Shown here one piece after another: positions 10,008 through 22,869 of a stretch of 64,000 nt of DNA (positions within the stretch are counted from its first letter, which is position 1; the number at the start of each line of letters is the position of its first letter). The translations under genes were made by a program, and so were the position numbers. Location: NCBI RefSeq assembly GCF_002575655.3, contig NC_053037.3:47713242-47777241 (forward strand), written 5' to 3'. This DNA is from Aegilops tauschii subsp. strangulata. Taxonomy: Eukaryota; Streptophyta; Magnoliopsida; Poales; Poaceae. Below the pieces are notes generated by a model. It saw nothing but the letters and a program-made list of their open reading frames with translations, was not told the origin of the DNA and did not search any database.

Positions 10008-11870
10008 GAGCATCTCCAGCCGCGCCCCCAACAGGCCCCCCGGGGCGACTTTTTTCGCACCGGCACAGAAAAAACCCCCAGTCGCACACCCAAGACCCCG
10101 AAATCAGGCGGCTCTACCTGTTTTTGGGCCCGGCAACACCAGGCCGAACCCAGCGCAGTGGGGGCGCTTGTGGGCTCTGGCAGAAGGGAAATCCTCGTCT
10201 AGGCCACCACTGTCAGGCGAAGGCACATCTTGCACATCCAGATTCGCCCCCCTCGTGGCATGCCCTCTTGCCGCCTTGCCGATCCCGGCACCGTCCGCCC
10301 CCACCACGGCTAGATCGGCCATTCCCCCACCAAAAAAGAGAGATGCTTCTCATCATCCACCCCATTCCTGGATGAGGTTTTCCGGCGCTCCGGCCGCGCA
10401 GGGCAGGATACCGGCGGTTGCACGCCTACCATGCCAGCTAGGTGTTCGGCGATTTGTCTGCCAAGCGATGGATTCAGAAGACAAGGAGGCGTTCGCTGTG
10501 CTGCTGGAGGAGGAAGCCAATGTTGACGGCCAGGACGAAGAGCATCTCATCAGGGTCATCACCGCCATGGCCAGCCTACTCGCGAGCAATGCAAAGCCGC
10601 GGCGAGGTGGCTCGACGCCGGGCCGGCAGAGGCTAAGCAGAGGCATGGACTAGAAGGCTATTGCTTGCTCTACTCCGACTACTTCGCCAACGCTCCACTA
10701 CACGACGACAAATTGTTTTGGCGCCGTTATTGGATGAGCTGAAAGCTCTTCCTTAGGATTGTGAATTCCGTCCGGGAGTTCGATAGCTACTTCAAGTGCA
10801 AGAAGGATTGCACCGGCACACTTGGATTCACCTCACTCTAGAAGTGCACGTCAGCTATGAGGATGCTTGCATACGGAGCTCCCGGTGATTCACTGGAAGA
10901 CTATGGGCACATGGCCGAGTCCACGACCATTGAGTGTTTCACAAGTTCTGCAGGGCAGTGGTTGCAGTGTTGGGACCAGAATACTTGCGATCACCCAATG
11001 CTGAAGACACTGCTCGGATCCTAACATAGAATGCTGCAAGAGGATTTCCTAGGATGCTTGGAAGCATCAACTACATGCATTGGAAATGGAAAAACTGTCC
11101 ATTTGCTTGGCAGGGGATGTACAAAGGTGGTTGTAGTGTGGTACTTGAGGCAGTGGCCACACATGACCTCTGGATTTGGCACTCCTTCTTTGGTATGCCA
11201 GGAACTCACAATCACATCAACCTACTACAGTGCTCCCTTGTCTTTGGCAAGCTTGTTGAAGGTCATCCTCCTCCGGTGAACTTCGAGGTCAATGGGCGGC
11301 ACTACAACAAGGGATACTAGCTAGCAGATGGCATCTATCCGAGATGGTCCATGTTTGTGAAGACTATGTCAAATCCCGTGGCAAGAGGCAAGTACTCCCA
11401 CTTTCAGAAGGTTCAGGAGGCTTGGAGGAGTTAAGGATGTCGAGCGGACATTTGGTGTGCTCCAATCTCGATTTGTTGTTGTCTGGTACCCCGCTCAGAC
11501 CTGGTCAAAAGATCAAATGTGGGAGATCATGATTTGTTGTGTCATCTTGCACAACATGATCATTGAGAGCGAGCTGGAAGAGCCAGTGTTTGACACTGAA
11601 CCATATTACAGGCAAGGTACTCTTGCCCAAATTGATCACCACCTCCCGGCAACCTGGACGGCCTTCCTCAATATGCGCCAGGAGATCCGAGACCCACTGG
11701 TGCATCAACAACTACAGCAGGATCTGGTGGAGCACCTATGGACGCTCAAGGGCAACGCCTAGCTCGACGTGTGATGACATATGAGTTTTTATTTGTTGAA
11801 CTATATAATTTGTATTGAACTATTTTGTTTCTATTAATTTTCAGGATAAAAGGATAGTGTGAAGAAAAAT
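10008..11870 (+). mobile_element. PIF/Harbinger DNA transposon, 3' end missing
   Basis: The left terminus GAGCATCTCCAGCCGCGCCC follows a TTA at 10005-10007, the usual 3-bp target of PIF/Harbinger elements. A GC-rich leader leads into a broken transposase gene (10468-11762) and an AT-rich 3' UTR to about 11870. No inverted copy of GAGCATCTCC is found at the right end, so the 3' terminus has been lost. The following about 60 bp (AAACAAAACAGACAAGCAAA at 11907) resemble the gypsy interior seen at 36420, and CACTA-1 starts there at 11931. Confidence 0.75.
10468..11762 (+). pseudogene. PIF/Harbinger DDE transposase, broken and catalytically changed
   Basis: The start MDSEDKEAFAVLLEEEANVD is followed by frameshifts and stops. 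Recognisable blocks in different frames are [81 protein letters not shown] and VERTFGVLQSRFVVVWYPAQ, ending with DLVEHLWTLKGNA and TAG at 11760. In this family the catalytic residues are D (in I-D-C-M-H-W), D (in N-D-I-N-V-L) and E (in VERAFG). Here the first reads N (SINYMHW), the second H (NHINLL), and only the E survives (VERTFG). With two of three catalytic residues replaced as well as several shifts, the copy cannot transpose by itself. Confidence 0.8.
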
Positions 11871-11954
11871 ATGCAAACAGAGTGAATGACTTCACACAAA
11901 GACTTCAAACAAAACAGACAAGCAAAGACTCACTACTACGGAAAACCTTATACA

Positions 11955-12196
11955 CAGAGGTATAGCAGTAGCGCTGGGCAGAACAAAGAGCTACTGCTAC
12001 CTAGTAGTAGCGCGTCTCCACAAAGAGCACTACAGCTATGGTTATAGCAGTAGCGCGTCTCCACGCAGAAGCGCTACTCCTATAATTCCCACACTGTTGC
12101 CGGTAGGCTAGGAATAGTAGTAGCGATTCTGCGGAAGGCACGCTACTGCTAAATGCCATGTAGCATCGTGTTTCTGGTGTAGAGCGCTACTGCTAA
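11955..12196. repeat. Left subterminal repeats of CACTA-1
   Basis: At least eight copies of AGCAGTAGCGC or its inverse GCGCTACTGCT within 240 bp, in both orientations. Such arrays are the usual binding region for CACTA-encoded proteins. The same motif fills 32897-33056 at the other end. Confidence 0.7.
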
Positions 12197-12210
12197 GAAA
12201 AAAAATAGAT

Positions 12211-13090
12211 GGGCCATTTGCATTTCTATCGCTAACCCGAACCACCTACTCAGATTTGCCCCTAATTTCGAAGTCTGCTCAAATTTTCGCCTTCGACGTT
12301 AGGTGCCCTTATAGAAATGCCCTTCTGCGTCGTTACCGTCCGGTCAAAGAGCTTTGATCATCCTAAAAAAATAGCAAAATAAAATTAAAAAATCTAAAAT
12401 TTTATGAGATCGAAAATATTCAAGTGCACAAGGTGCGTGCAATTTTTCGTGCTATTTGGACATTCCCGGAGCTCGTGGCGAGGAAAATAGTTAATCTGTA
12501 CACTTGTGAATAGTAAATTTGAAATAAAATAGCAAGAAAATTCAAAAAAATATGAATTTTTTTGGCATCAAAGAGGCTTGGGTGCACAAGGTGCTTGCAA
12601 CTTTTTTGTGATCAAATGACATGTGAGGAGCTCTAGCAATAAAACAAAATAGTCCATTTTTCCAAAGTTTTTTCCCGAGTCAAATTTTGTTTTTTCTCCT
12701 ACAGTGTCCAAACACAACAAAAAATTGCACGCATCTTGAAGACCCAAGCCTCTTGGATGCCAAAAAATTCATATTTTTTGAATTTTCTTTTATTTTTTGA
12801 AATTACTATTTGCAAGCGTACGTATCTACTGTTTTTTCTTTGTCACGAGCTCCTGGAATGTCCAAACAGCACAAAAGTTTGCACGCGTCTTGCGAACCTG
12901 AGTATCTTTGATCCCACAAAAATCATATTTTTTAGACTTCTTTGCTATTTTTTTCAGGATGATCAAAGCCCTTTGACCGTCTTTGACTGGACGGTAACGA
13001 CGCAGAAGGGCATTTCTGTAAGGGCAACTAACGGCGGAGGGGCAAATCTGAGGGTTGGTGCAAATTAGGGGCATAAATGTAAATGTTCCT
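12211..13090. mobile_element. Mutator-like foldback element (MITE)
   Basis: Two long arms in inverted orientation. The left arm begins GGGCCATTTGCATTT and contains CAGATTTGCCCCT, GAAATGCCCTTCTGCGTCGT, TACCGTCCGGTCAAAG and TTTGATCATCC. The right arm holds the reverse complements (GGATGATCAAAG, ACGACGCAGAAGGGCATTTC, AGGGGCAAATCTG) and ends AAATGTAAATGTTCC. Arms are roughly 300-400 bp and diverged. The flanks TAAGAAAAAAAATAGAT and TAGAAAAATAAG may hold an imperfect 9-bp duplication. Not coding. Confidence 0.6.
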
Positions 13091-14915
13091 AGAAAAATAA
13101 GTAGAAAAGTAAATGAAAATGAAAGAAATAGAAAAAGGACAAATGAAAAAAAATGTAAAGAAAAACAAAAGAAAATTAAAAATAAATAAAAAGGCATAGC
13201 AATAGCGCTTGCTCTCACACAGCGCTATAGCTACTTTAGCAGTAGCTATATACAGAACCACGCTATAGCTAAGTTCCTTAGATAAAAGAAAAAGAAAAAG
13301 GAAACTAATAGCTACTTCCTATAGGAGTAGTGCGTTTTGGTGGAAAGTGCTACAGCTAACTTAGTTTTAGCGCGTTTTTTCTAAAATTTTGCTAACTCCT
13401 TTTCTGCCCCTCTCCCCCCACTCGATCTGTCGCCGCCGTCCATCGCCCTGTGACCGAGCACGCCGTCGACGCCGTCCGTCGGCCGAGCCCGCCCTCGACC
13501 TCACCGCCGCTGCCCTCGACCTCACCTTCGCCGCACTCGACCTCACCGCTGCCCGAGCCCTCCCTGGACCGTCGGTGCCCGAGCCCGCCCCCGCCGCGGA
13601 CTACAAGCATCCCCCTCTACTCTCCCCTGCCCTCCTCTCTCTCTCTATGCTAGCTATGAGAAATTTCTTATGTTGCTGTTGTGATGAACCCTAAGTGTTC
13701 ATACGAACTCTAGATTTGTTTAGCGCAGTAGGAATTTTTTTTAGCATTTAGGAAAAAAGATTAGCAATTTTTTTAGGAAATTAGCTAGGGTAAATTTTTA
13801 CGAAAATGCATAAATAGTGATTCCATTTAGCTTTAAATTAATAGAGGGTATGTAAATAACAAAAGCATTTAGCTTTAAATTAATAGAGGCTATAAACAAA
13901 AAAACAATAGCATTTAGCTATAAAAAATTATTTGGACTATGGACCTAAATATGCTCCAAATTTCATTCAAATTAAATTAGAATTATTTGGACTACGGACC
14001 TGAATATTTTTGAAGAAATTGGGTGTAGGTACTAAGGTCTTGCTGTGGAAATTTTGGTGAGGTCAGAAGGGTTAGAGAAAATGGAGTTCCTTTGCAATTT
14101 ATAATAAGGTCAAGTATTGTTGGAATATTTGATCTAAACAATTTGGATGAAAAGAAAAATATATTTTGTGTGTGTGTGAGAGGAATAGCTAGAGCAGAAT
14201 TTGGGTTCTGTCCTAGGCAGAGAAGTGTTTAGTGAGGTCAGTTTGCAAAGGTTTTTGGTTTTTGAAAAGACCACTATTTTTCAAGGAAAAGAATTTAGGC
14301 AAGTTTTATTTTAAGGATGATCCCTTCCTAGAGTTTTAGCTTTAGACAGAAACCAAAAGTATTTAGCTATAAATAAAAAACAGTAGCTATGGCATTTAGC
14401 TATAAACAAAAAGCAGAATTGTTTTTCTTTTCAAAAACTTGGTTAAAGTAATTGTTGCTATGTAAACGAAAAACAAGATTATGTTATATATATGATATAT
14501 GTCATTGATGTTCATTTGTATATTCCATTATTGTTGATTATATCTTTACATTGAAGTGGTCATGTTATATGCAAATTCCTCAAAAGTGTTTGCTCATGTT
14601 ATATGCAACATTGAAGTGGTTCGATTGTGCCTAAGTGGCCTTTTGTTGTTTCAAGGGAATGAAGCCGAGTGGCCTATGTTTTGTCGGAATGTTGATTCAT
14701 TTCCGTTCCTGCAAATTTGAGGTGCTCGATTTGTCCATTTTTTAGCAAAGGTCATGCCGAAATTTTCCGTGGATTTCGGCATGACTTGCGCTACAAACTA
14801 GGAGATATCGAGTGCACGGGATTTGCCGCACCGGGCATGAATCAACGTTCCTGCAAAACATAGGCCTGTTCTATGTTACAATTCATTTTATGGACTAGAT
14901 TTAATCATAGGAAAC
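13091..14915 (+). other. CACTA-1 upstream region: repeats, C-rich leader, probable introns
   Basis: 13190-13370 carries more AGCGCTATAGCTA / TAGCAGTAGC motifs. 13400-13650 is a C-rich block (repeated CTCGACCTCACCG) that looks like an untranslated leader. 13740-14880 is AT-rich with no sustained coding frame and is probably intron and 5' UTR before the ATG at 14916. Confidence 0.5.
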
Positions 14916-15263
14916 ATGGCTAGCAACAATGAAGGACAGGGTTCTGGTGATTGCAATGTCTACGAGGCGGCAGACACTTATTTGAACCTTCTCAACGAGC
15001 AACGGTTGTTGCAGGGCCCACTTGTCACATCCGAGAATGAGACCGACATCAAGACCGGCGCCGAGACTGGCGCTGACACCCAGACTGGCACCGAGACCGG
15101 CGAAGCCGGTATAGAACATAAACCAAAGAGGCAACGGCGCCCAAACCAGCTCATCACTAATAGGCTGGTGGTCATGGAGGTGGACGACGATAATTTTGAG
15201 CCAAAAGAGCCCCAGGAAGCGCGTGCGTGCTACAATAATCAAATAGGCTGCATCCTATGAGCA
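14916..15263 (+). pseudogene. CACTA ORF1, first coding part, cut by gypsy insertion
   Basis: Begins MASNNEGQGSGDCNVYEAAD. It includes a leucine-containing helix (YLNLLNEQRLLQGPLV), a TETGAETGADTQTGTETGEA repeat of Thr-Gly-Ala-Glu, a basic patch KPKRQRRPNQL that could be a nuclear signal, and ACYNNQIGCIL before a TGA at about 15258. I recognise this as the first ORF of a Triticeae CACTA class; its molecular function is not known to me. The TGA probably replaced an Arg codon, because the reading frame continues on the far side of the gypsy insertion (from 29392) with KLKKIPNMKQSLLTKLHQVF. Confidence 0.65.
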
Positions 15264-15266
15264 ACC

Positions 15267-18200
15267 TGTAACGCCCACGATGCGGCTATATCTCCCACGT
15301 GTCGAGGCACGACTTAGAGGCATAACCGCATAGTGGTTTTGTCGCAAGAAGGGTCATCTTCACACAATCCCATGTAATGAACAAGAATGGGATAAGAGTT
15401 GGCTTACAATCGCCACTTCACACAATACATAAATATAATCCATACATCATCCAAAATACAAACATATAGACCGGCTACGGTCATGATCCAGATGAAAATA
15501 AGATAACCCCAAATGCTAGATCCCCGATCGTCCCAACTGGGCTCCACTATTGATCATCAGGAAAAGACACATAGTAACGACCACGTTCCTCATCGAACTC
15601 CCACTTGAGATCGACCCCATCGTCTGCACTGGCATCGTCGGCACCTGCAACTGTTTTGGTAGAATCTGTGAGTCACGGGGACTCAGCAATTTCACACCCG
15701 CGAGATCAAGACTATTTAAGCTTATAGGAACGGGTAGTGTAATGAGGTGGAGGTACAGCGGCAAAAGCATATATGGTGGCTAACATACGCAAAGAGAGCG
15801 AGAAGAGAAGCAACGGAACGGTCGTCAATTAGCAATGACCAAGAAGTGATCCTGAACACCTACTTACGTCATACATAACTCAAACCGTGTTCACTTCCCG
15901 GACTCTAGTGAGAAGAGACCATCACGGCTACACACGCAGTTGATGTATTTTAATTTGGGTCAAGTGACAAGTTCTCTACAACCGGACATTAACAAATTCC
16001 CATCTGCCTCATAACCGCGGGCACGGCTTTCAAAAGATAATACCCTGCAGGGGTGTCCCAACTTAGCCCATCATAAGCTCTCACGGTCAACGAAGGATAA
16101 ACCTTCTCCCGGAAAACCCCGATCAGTCTCGGAATCCCGGTTTACAAGACATTTCGACAATGGTAAAACAAGACCAGCAAAGCCGCTCGATGCGCCAACA
16201 AATCCCGATAGGAGCTGCACATATCTCGTTCTCAGGGCACACCGGATGAGACATCCTACGAGTAAAACCAGACCTCGAGTTTCCAAGAGGGGGCCCCGCA
16301 GTCTACTCAGTTCAGACCAACACTCGAAGGAGCACTGGCCCGGGGGGGGGGGTTAAAATAAGATGACCCTCGGGCTCGCGAAAACCCGGGGGAAAAGGCT
16401 TAGGTAGAAAATGGTAAAACCAAGGTTGGGCCTTGCTGGAGGAGTTTTATTCAAGGCGAACTGTCAAGGGGGTCCCATAAATCACCCGACCATGTACGGA
16501 ATGCAAACTCAAGGAACATAATCCCGGTATATCAGTAACTAGGGCGGCAAGAGTGGAACAAAACACCAGGCATAAGGCCGAGCCTTCCACCCTTTACCAA
16601 ATATATATAGATGCATTAATTAAATAAGAGATATTATGATATCCCAACATATCCATGGTCCAACATGGAACAAACTTCAACTTCACCTGCAACTAGCAAC
16701 TCTATAAGAGGGGCTGAGCAAAAGCGGTAACTTAGCCAAACAACGGTTTGCTAGGAAAGGATGGTTAGAGGCTGATATGGCAGAATGGGAGACATGATAT
16801 AGCAAGTGATAGGTAGCGCAACATGGCAATAGAGCGAACAACTAGCAAAGCAAAGATAGAAGTGATTTCGAGGGGTGGTCATCTTGCCTGCAAGGTTCTC
16901 AGAGTTGTCGAAAGCTTGATCCTCGTAAACGTACTCAACAGGTTCCTCGTTCACGAACTCGTCTCCCGGCTCTATCCAAGACAAGAACACAAACAAACGG
17001 AACCACAATTAACCATGAGAAATGCACAAGCAACATGATGCAAAACATGTATGATATGCAAGATATGATATGCGATGCATATGCGTGCTCCGGAAGGAAA
17101 ATGATGAACATGGCAGTAACGTGGCAAACCAAGCATGCCACTGGAAAGATAGGATGATTTCGGTCGAAATCGATATAAAGATCACCGGAAACGGATGCAC
17201 GGTTTGCAAATGGCAAGCAGAACAAGAATGACACGAATCTGCGATTAACAGCATGATAGCACATAAAATGCAACAAGTAACAATGCTGCAGCACTCCAAC
17301 ATAGCAACAAAGCACATGACAGTAATCTACAGGAGATGCTTGACAAAAGATGAACACTGAGCTACTGCTAGATCACAACATCTCAAGCTCAAACAAGCAT
17401 GGCAAAAGTGCAAAAGATAACAGGTTCACAGACTTGGTGAAAAACTGGACATGGCAGAAAACAGCATCAGGTAGCAATGTTCAGAGGACGAAACCAACAT
17501 GCTACAAGAACTTAACATAGCAAAACTTGGCACGGAAGTGTTCTACTAAATGCATATGACAAAAGTCCCTTACTGACCATAAGCCAAAAAAGGATCAGAA
17601 GAAATGATGGCAAGCACGTAAACATGGAAGTTTCGTTATCAGGTTTCAGACTTAGCAGAAAATAGAGCATGGCAGAAATAATAATATGTAGGCCTCTTTG
17701 TGAGCTTGATGCACTCACTACAGAGAAATGCATGACAAAACAAGCATACCAACAGAAATATGGCATGTTTGTGAAGCTAACCATGGAAAGAGTAAATACA
17801 TAGGATGTATGGATCAACTACAATAAGCTTGGCAAAATTGCATTATCATGTTAAGAATCTGCCAGAAATATTTTATAGCAAAAGTAGAGCAAGATTGAGT
17901 CATACTTTGGCACTCCATAATTGCAAACAAGGGCAGGAATGGATCCATTACAACAATAGCTACAAAACATCCTTAGTGAACATCTCCAAAATATGCATGG
18001 ATCTCTCTGTAGCATCAAGTTTACATGGCAACAAAATAACAGCAGACAGACTTAGAGAAATCACTAAATCCCTGAAATCAGGAACATTACGGAGCCTAGT
18101 TTGCATGCTTGTGCTAGTTACCACAGAGATCACAAAAATACATGGCATACACCCTTGGAAAGATGGCATGGCATACAACAAAACACATGTAGAGCTCATG

Positions 18201-19513
18201 CCCATAAGATGCACAGATTAAATGATACCAAAATGACAAATCTCCAAGTTCTGCTAAGAACCAGAAGATAACAGCAACTAGCCCTCTTGCAACAGAGATT
18301 TGGGCATCAAGATGACCTCTAATGAACATGGGGCAATTCAACGAAATGTAGAGCATAACGAGGCAAACAATTTGACATATTACACACGCGAAACGGAGCT
18401 ATATGCAAGGAGTTATGCACTGAGGAACATGAGCACTTGCTGTGAAAGATCAAAGACTTGGAAAAAAACGGGGATACGGGAAAGTCAACGCTACAATACC
18501 AGATCCGATCCAGATCGGGGGAGCTCGGGCTCGTACTTGCCGTGGCCGGCGCCGGGGCTGCCGCTGGCGAAAACGAGGAGGAGGGACGGCGAGGGGAAGG
18601 AGGAGGCGGCGGCCTCGGGGCCGGAGGAGGAGAGGGAGGCCGCGGCTCGGCGGCGGCAGGCGCGGTGGCTCGCACGGCGATGGGCGGCGGAGTACGGTGG
18701 CGAGGTCGCCGGCCGGCGGGGCGGTGGGGACCGCCAGCGGCGCGGGGCGGCATTTCGGGCGGAGGGGGGAGGAGGCGGCCGGGCCCGGGAGGGCCTCCCG
18801 TGGGCTTCGGCGGGCCGCGGGCGCGCGGGCGTACGGTCGGCGGCGCGCGGTGACGTGGCACGCCCCTATTGGCTGTGGGCGGCGGCGGGCTTCGTCCGGC
18901 GGTGGCTGGACGCGTCCGGCCGCGGAGAGGAGTGGGTTAGGGTTTCGTCTGCGTTTGTATACGGGAGCGGATGCTCTTTTATAGCTAGAGGGAGCTAGGA
19001 GGCTCCAAATGAGGTGCGGTTTTCGCCTACACGATCGTGATCGAACGACCTAGAGCATGGAATAGAGTTTGGTGGGTTTTGGCTGGTAGGGGGTTTTTGC
19101 TGCACACTCAAATGAACTTTGCGGATGCCCGGTTAACCGTTGGAGTACCAAACGACCTCCAAATGGAACGAAACTTGACCGGTGGTCTCCGGGTGGTATA
19201 ATAAGGCCACTTGACAAGCCTCGGTCCATTCCGAGAATGTTTGACACGCGCTCACGAAAGAAAACAAGAGGGGTGCACCGGAGGAGATAGGAGCGCCGGA
19301 TTGCAAAACGGACAACGGGGAAAATGCTCGGAAGCATGAGACGAACACGTATGCAAATGCAATGCACATGATGACATGATATGAAATGCATGACATGAAC
19401 AAAATGCAAAACGACAAAAAAAACCCCTACCACGGAGGGAATATCATAGCACATAGCCGAAAATGGCCAGAGTCGGAGTTACAAATATGGCAAGTTACAT
19501 GCGGGGTGTTACA
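15267..19513 (-). repeat. 3' LTR (4247 bp) of the Tekay/Del-like element
   Basis: On the minus strand it starts TGTAACACCCCGC and ends GGGCGTTACA. It is closely similar over its whole length to 25156-29391, with scattered substitutions and small indels. It contains a GC-rich block (18490-18950) and, unlike the other LTR, an intact TATA element at 18977-18984. Several open frames in the GC-rich block on both strands are by-products of base composition. Confidence 0.9.
18977..18984 (-). promoter_or_regulatory. TATA box, present only in the 3' LTR
   Basis: The minus strand reads CTAGCTATAAAAGAGCATCC. Downstream comes a leader with CGAAACCCTAACCC and then a GC-rich region, a normal arrangement for a plant core promoter. 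The equivalent site in the 5' LTR (near 28852) is deleted. Confidence 0.65.
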
Positions 19514-19528
19514 ACACTCCACCACTAC
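19514..19528 (-). other. Polypurine-rich tract beside the 3' LTR
   Basis: On the minus strand GTAGTGGTGGAGTGT lies directly before the LTR's TGTAACACC. Its position and purine content suit the plus-strand primer for reverse transcription, though it is not a perfect purine run. Confidence 0.5.
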
Positions 19529-19570
19529 GAGAGGATCTCGTCCCGAGATCTAGGACTGTAAGAACTCCGG

Positions 19571-22474
19571 CTATTCGGAACGGAGATGGTCCTCGCGTTC
19601 CCTAGTGGCTTCCCGGTCGGAATGGTGCGACCACTTCACTTTCAGGAATTTGATGGACTTGTTGCGAGTCTTGCGCTCAGTTTCTTCAAGAATAGCAACG
19701 GGGTGCTCATGATAAGACAAATCTTCTTGGAGGTCAATCTCTTCGAAGTTGATAGTGCGCTCAGGCGTCTTGAAGCACTTGCGGAGCTGTGACACGTGGA
19801 ACACATCGTGCACGTTCGCGAAGTTGGAAGGAAGCTCAAGTTGGTAGGCAAGGTCGCCTCTTTTGCCAATGATCTTGAAAGGACCCACGTATCTAGGGGC
19901 AAGCTTCCCTTTGATACCGAAGCGACGAGTGCCTTTCATTGGAGAGACGCGGAGGTAGAAATGGTCTCCGATCTCGAAAGCCACATCACGGTGCTTACTA
20001 TCATAGTAACTCTTCTGGCGCGATTGCGCGGCTTTGAGATTATCACGGATGACTTTACACATTTCTTCAGCTTCAGTGATTAAGTCATTGCCAAGAAGTT
20101 GGCGTTCACCAGTCTCTGACCAATTAAGAGGAGTACGACACTTTCTGCCATAGAGAATCTCGAATGGGGCCTTGCCCGAATTCGCTTGGAAGCTGTTGTT
20201 GTAGGAGAATTCAGCATATGGAAGACAATCTTCCCATTTCATGCCAAAAGAAATGACACAAGCCCTGAGCATATCTTCAAGAATTTGATTGACTCGCTCG
20301 ACTTGGCCACTAGTTTGAGGATGGAAAGCTGTGCTGAAGCGAATATTTGTGCCCAGGGCCTTCTGGAAGGAGTCCCAGAACTTAGAGGTGAAGATGCTTC
20401 CACGATCTGAAGAAATCAATTGTGGAATGCCGTGCAAGGAGACAATTCTGGAGGTGTATAGCTCTGCCAGCTGAGCTGCTGTGATAGACTCTTTGATTGG
20501 AAGGAAATGAGCCACTTTAGAAAGCTTGTCAATGACAACGAAGATTGCATCATTTCCGCGCTTGGACTTTGGAAATCCAGTCACGAAGTCCATTTCGATA
20601 TGATCAAACTTCCATTCTGGGATAGCAAGAGGTTGGAGGAGACCAGCTGGTCGTTGGTGTTCTGCTTTCACTCTGCGACAGACATCACATTCGTTCACGA
20701 ATTGAGCAATTTCTCGCTTCATTCGAGTCCACCAATACGACTGCTTGAGGTCATGATACATCTTCATACTTCCAGGATGAATGGAAACAAGAGAATTGTG
20801 CGCTTCGTTCATAATGACTTTCCTTAGATCACCTTTAGGAACCACAATTCGGTCCTCGAAGAATAAAGTGTCTCTGTCATCAATGCGATAGCACTTGTAT
20901 TTGGAAAGACCCTTGTCGATACCACGTTTCACCTTCTTCACCATCGCATCAAGGAGTTGTGCCTCATGAATTTGATCTTCCAAAGTAGGAGAGACTATGA
21001 GGTTGGCAAGAAAGCCTTGAGGAACAACTTGGAGATTCAGCTTGCGGAAAGCTTCACAAAGATCCGGTTGGAATGGCTTGAGAATTAAGCTGTTGCAATA
21101 AGCCTTCCTACTTAAAGCATCTGCAATGACATTCTCTTTGCCTGGAGTATATTCAATACTCGAATTGTACTCTTGAATCATTTCGACCCATCGAGTCTGC
21201 CTGAGGTTGAGGTTGGGCTGAGTGAAGATATACTTGAGACTCTTGTGATCGGTGGATATGTCCACTTGTCTTCCCAACCAGAGGTGTCTCCACGTTATTA
21301 ATGCATGGACAACTGCCGCCAACTCAAGATCGTGAGTGGGGTAGTTCTTCTCGTCGGGCTTCAACTGACGAGAGGTATAGGCCACAACTTTCTTCTCTTG
21401 CTTTAACACGGCACCGAGACCTTGGAGAGAAGCATCATAGAAAACTTCAAACGGCTTGGATTCATCAGGAGGAGTTAAAACAGGAGCTGTGACTAGTTTC
21501 TCTTTGAGAGTGTTGAAAGAAACGTCACACTCAGGAGACCAGACATACTTCACATGCTTCTGGAGGAGGTTGGAAAGAGGCTTTGCAATCTTGGAGAAAT
21601 TCTCAACGAATCTTCGGCAATAGCTTGCAAGACCAAGAAAACTGCGGAGCTGCTTGACATTCTGAGGAGGTTCCCAATTCACAATTGCGGACACCTTCTC
21701 GGGGTTAACTGTGATGCCCTTGGCAGAAATGATGTGACCAAGGAAAAGAACTTCATCAAGCCAAAACTCGCATTTGGAGAACTTCACATAGAATTGATAC
21801 TCTCTGAGCTTGTCGAGCACCAATCGTAAATGTTTGGCATGATCCTTCTTATTCTTGGAGAAGACCAAGATATCATCGAGATACACCAGGACGAATTCAT
21901 TGGTATAGGGGTTGAAGATGAAATTTATCATCCGAGAGAAAACTGGAGGAGCATTGACAAGGCCGAAAGACACGACAGTATATTCATAAGAACCAAAGCT
22001 TGTTCTGAATGCTGTCTTGGGAATATCTTCTTCACGAATGCGAATCTGATGATAACCCATACGAAGGTCAAGCTTCGAGAATACTTTAGCACCTTTGAGT
22101 TGCTCAAATAGCTCATTGATGTTGGGAAGTGGATACTTGTTCTTGATTGTCTTCTTGTTCAATGGACGGTAGTCGACACAAAGTCGGTCCGTGCCATCCT
22201 TCTTCTTGACAAAAAGAACACCACAACCCCATGGAGATGAACTCGGCCTGATCAAGCCCAGACGCTCTTGTTCATCGAGTTGTTTCTTCAATTCCTTCAG
22301 CTCGTTGGGTCCAAGCTTGTATGGACGCTTGCAAACGGGTTCAGTGCCAGGCTCTAGTTCGATAACGAACTCAACTGGCCGGTGAGGAGGCATACCCGGA
22401 AGCTCTTCTGGAAAGACATCTTGGTACTCACAAACGACTGGAATTTGGGAGATGGCATTCAATTTGCCCTTCAC
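19571..22474 (-). CDS. pol: Gypsy pol: reverse transcriptase, RNase H, integrase, chromodomain
   Basis: 967 codons, unbroken. Reverse transcriptase lies at about residues 45-245, with [20 protein letters not shown] and the catalytic YLDD (198-201) in [14 protein letters not shown]. RNase H follows (about 340-465) with YDAS, LELAAVV, STDHKSL and ADALSR, which supplies the acidic residues. Integrase (about 540-800) has the zinc-binding H...H ([10 protein letters not shown]) and C-x2-C (CDVC), then D ([10 protein letters not shown]), D (SSDRGSIF) and E (GQVERVNQ) of the DDE site. The C-terminus after [12 protein letters not shown] carries a chromodomain-like segment [30 protein letters not shown], which would guide integration to particular chromatin. 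All visible catalytic residues are intact. The first codon used here is a GTG; the natural protein is the continuation of gag and protease after a frameshift near 22472. It ends at a TAG a little short of the usual terminus. Confidence 0.92.
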   Translation of the reverse strand: MKGKLNAISQIPVVCEYQDVFPEELPGMPPHRPVEFVIELEPGTEPVCKRPYKLGPNELKELKKQLDEQERLGLIRPSSSPWGCGVLFVKKKDGTDRLCVDYRPLNKKTIKNKYPLPNINELFEQLKGAKVFSKLDLRMGYHQIRIREEDIPKTAFRTSFGSYEYTVVSFGLVNAPPVFSRMINFIFNPYTNEFVLVYLDDILVFSKNKKDHAKHLRLVLDKLREYQFYVKFSKCEFWLDEVLFLGHIISAKGITVNPEKVSAIVNWEPPQNVKQLRSFLGLASYCRRFVENFSKIAKPLSNLLQKHVKYVWSPECDVSFNTLKEKLVTAPVLTPPDESKPFEVFYDASLQGLGAVLKQEKKVVAYTSRQLKPDEKNYPTHDLELAAVVHALITWRHLWLGRQVDISTDHKSLKYIFTQPNLNLRQTRWVEMIQEYNSSIEYTPGKENVIADALSRKAYCNSLILKPFQPDLCEAFRKLNLQVVPQGFLANLIVSPTLEDQIHEAQLLDAMVKKVKRGIDKGLSKYKCYRIDDRDTLFFEDRIVVPKGDLRKVIMNEAHNSLVSIHPGSMKMYHDLKQSYWWTRMKREIAQFVNECDVCRRVKAEHQRPAGLLQPLAIPEWKFDHIEMDFVTGFPKSKRGNDAIFVVIDKLSKVAHFLPIKESITAAQLAELYTSRIVSLHGIPQLISSDRGSIFTSKFWDSFQKALGTNIRFSTAFHPQTSGQVERVNQILEDMLRACVISFGMKWEDCLPYAEFSYNNSFQANSGKAPFEILYGRKCRTPLNWSETGERQLLGNDLITEAEEMCKVIRDNLKAAQSRQKSYYDSKHRDVAFEIGDHFYLRVSPMKGTRRFGIKGKLAPRYVGPFKIIGKRGDLAYQLELPSNFANVHDVFHVSQLRKCFKTPERTINFEEIDLQEDLSYHEHPVAILEETERKTRNKSIKFLKVKWSHHSDREATREREDHLRSE

Positions 22475-22869
22475 ATTGAGAGAAAAAACCGAATGGTTTC
22501 ATCACGAGCGGCAAAAATAATCACATCCTTAGAAGAGTCTGTCAATTGAATTTCCCTGGCAGCACAATCAAGCTGAGCTTTGTGCTTAGAAAGCCAGTCC
22601 ATCCCGAGAATAAGATCAATATCCGAGTCACCAAGAACAATTGGAGAAGACTGAAATTTATAGTTTCCCATCTTGATGGAAACATCGGGAGCAACAAAAC
22701 TAGAAGTCAAAAGCTTTCCCGGAGATACAACTTGCATAACTTTGGATAAAATCTCTGTGTCAACATTGTGCTTCGATGCAAATGGGTATGACAAGAAAGA
22801 ATGCGATGCACCAGTATCAAAAAGAACTTTTGCAGGAATATCATTAACTAAGAGATTACCCATTATCAC
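22471..22869 (-). CDS. Gypsy aspartic protease
   Basis: 132 codons: [60 protein letters not shown]. The DTG active site in [10 protein letters not shown] is intact, and LILGMDWL is the usual second motif. It processes the polyprotein inside the particle. It overlaps the end of gag by four bases and the start of the pol frame by four, all in different frames, so two frame changes are needed to make the whole polyprotein. In most chromoviruses gag-pro-pol is one frame, so I favour mutations over programmed shifts. Confidence 0.85.
   Translation of the reverse strand: MIMGNLLVNDIPAKVLFDTGASHSFLSYPFASKHNVDTEILSKVMQVVSPGKLLTSSFVAPDVSIKMGNYKFQSSPIVLGDSDIDLILGMDWLSKHKAQLDCAAREIQLTDSSKDVIIFAARDETIRFFLSM

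Noticed and set aside
18300..18998. Long open frames on both strands in the GC-rich part of the LTR (up to 232 codons), and their counterparts at 28205-28871
   Set aside because: They overlap on several frames, are Arg/Gly/Ala/Pro-rich, differ between the two LTR copies, and match no family. They are a composition effect of the LTR leader.
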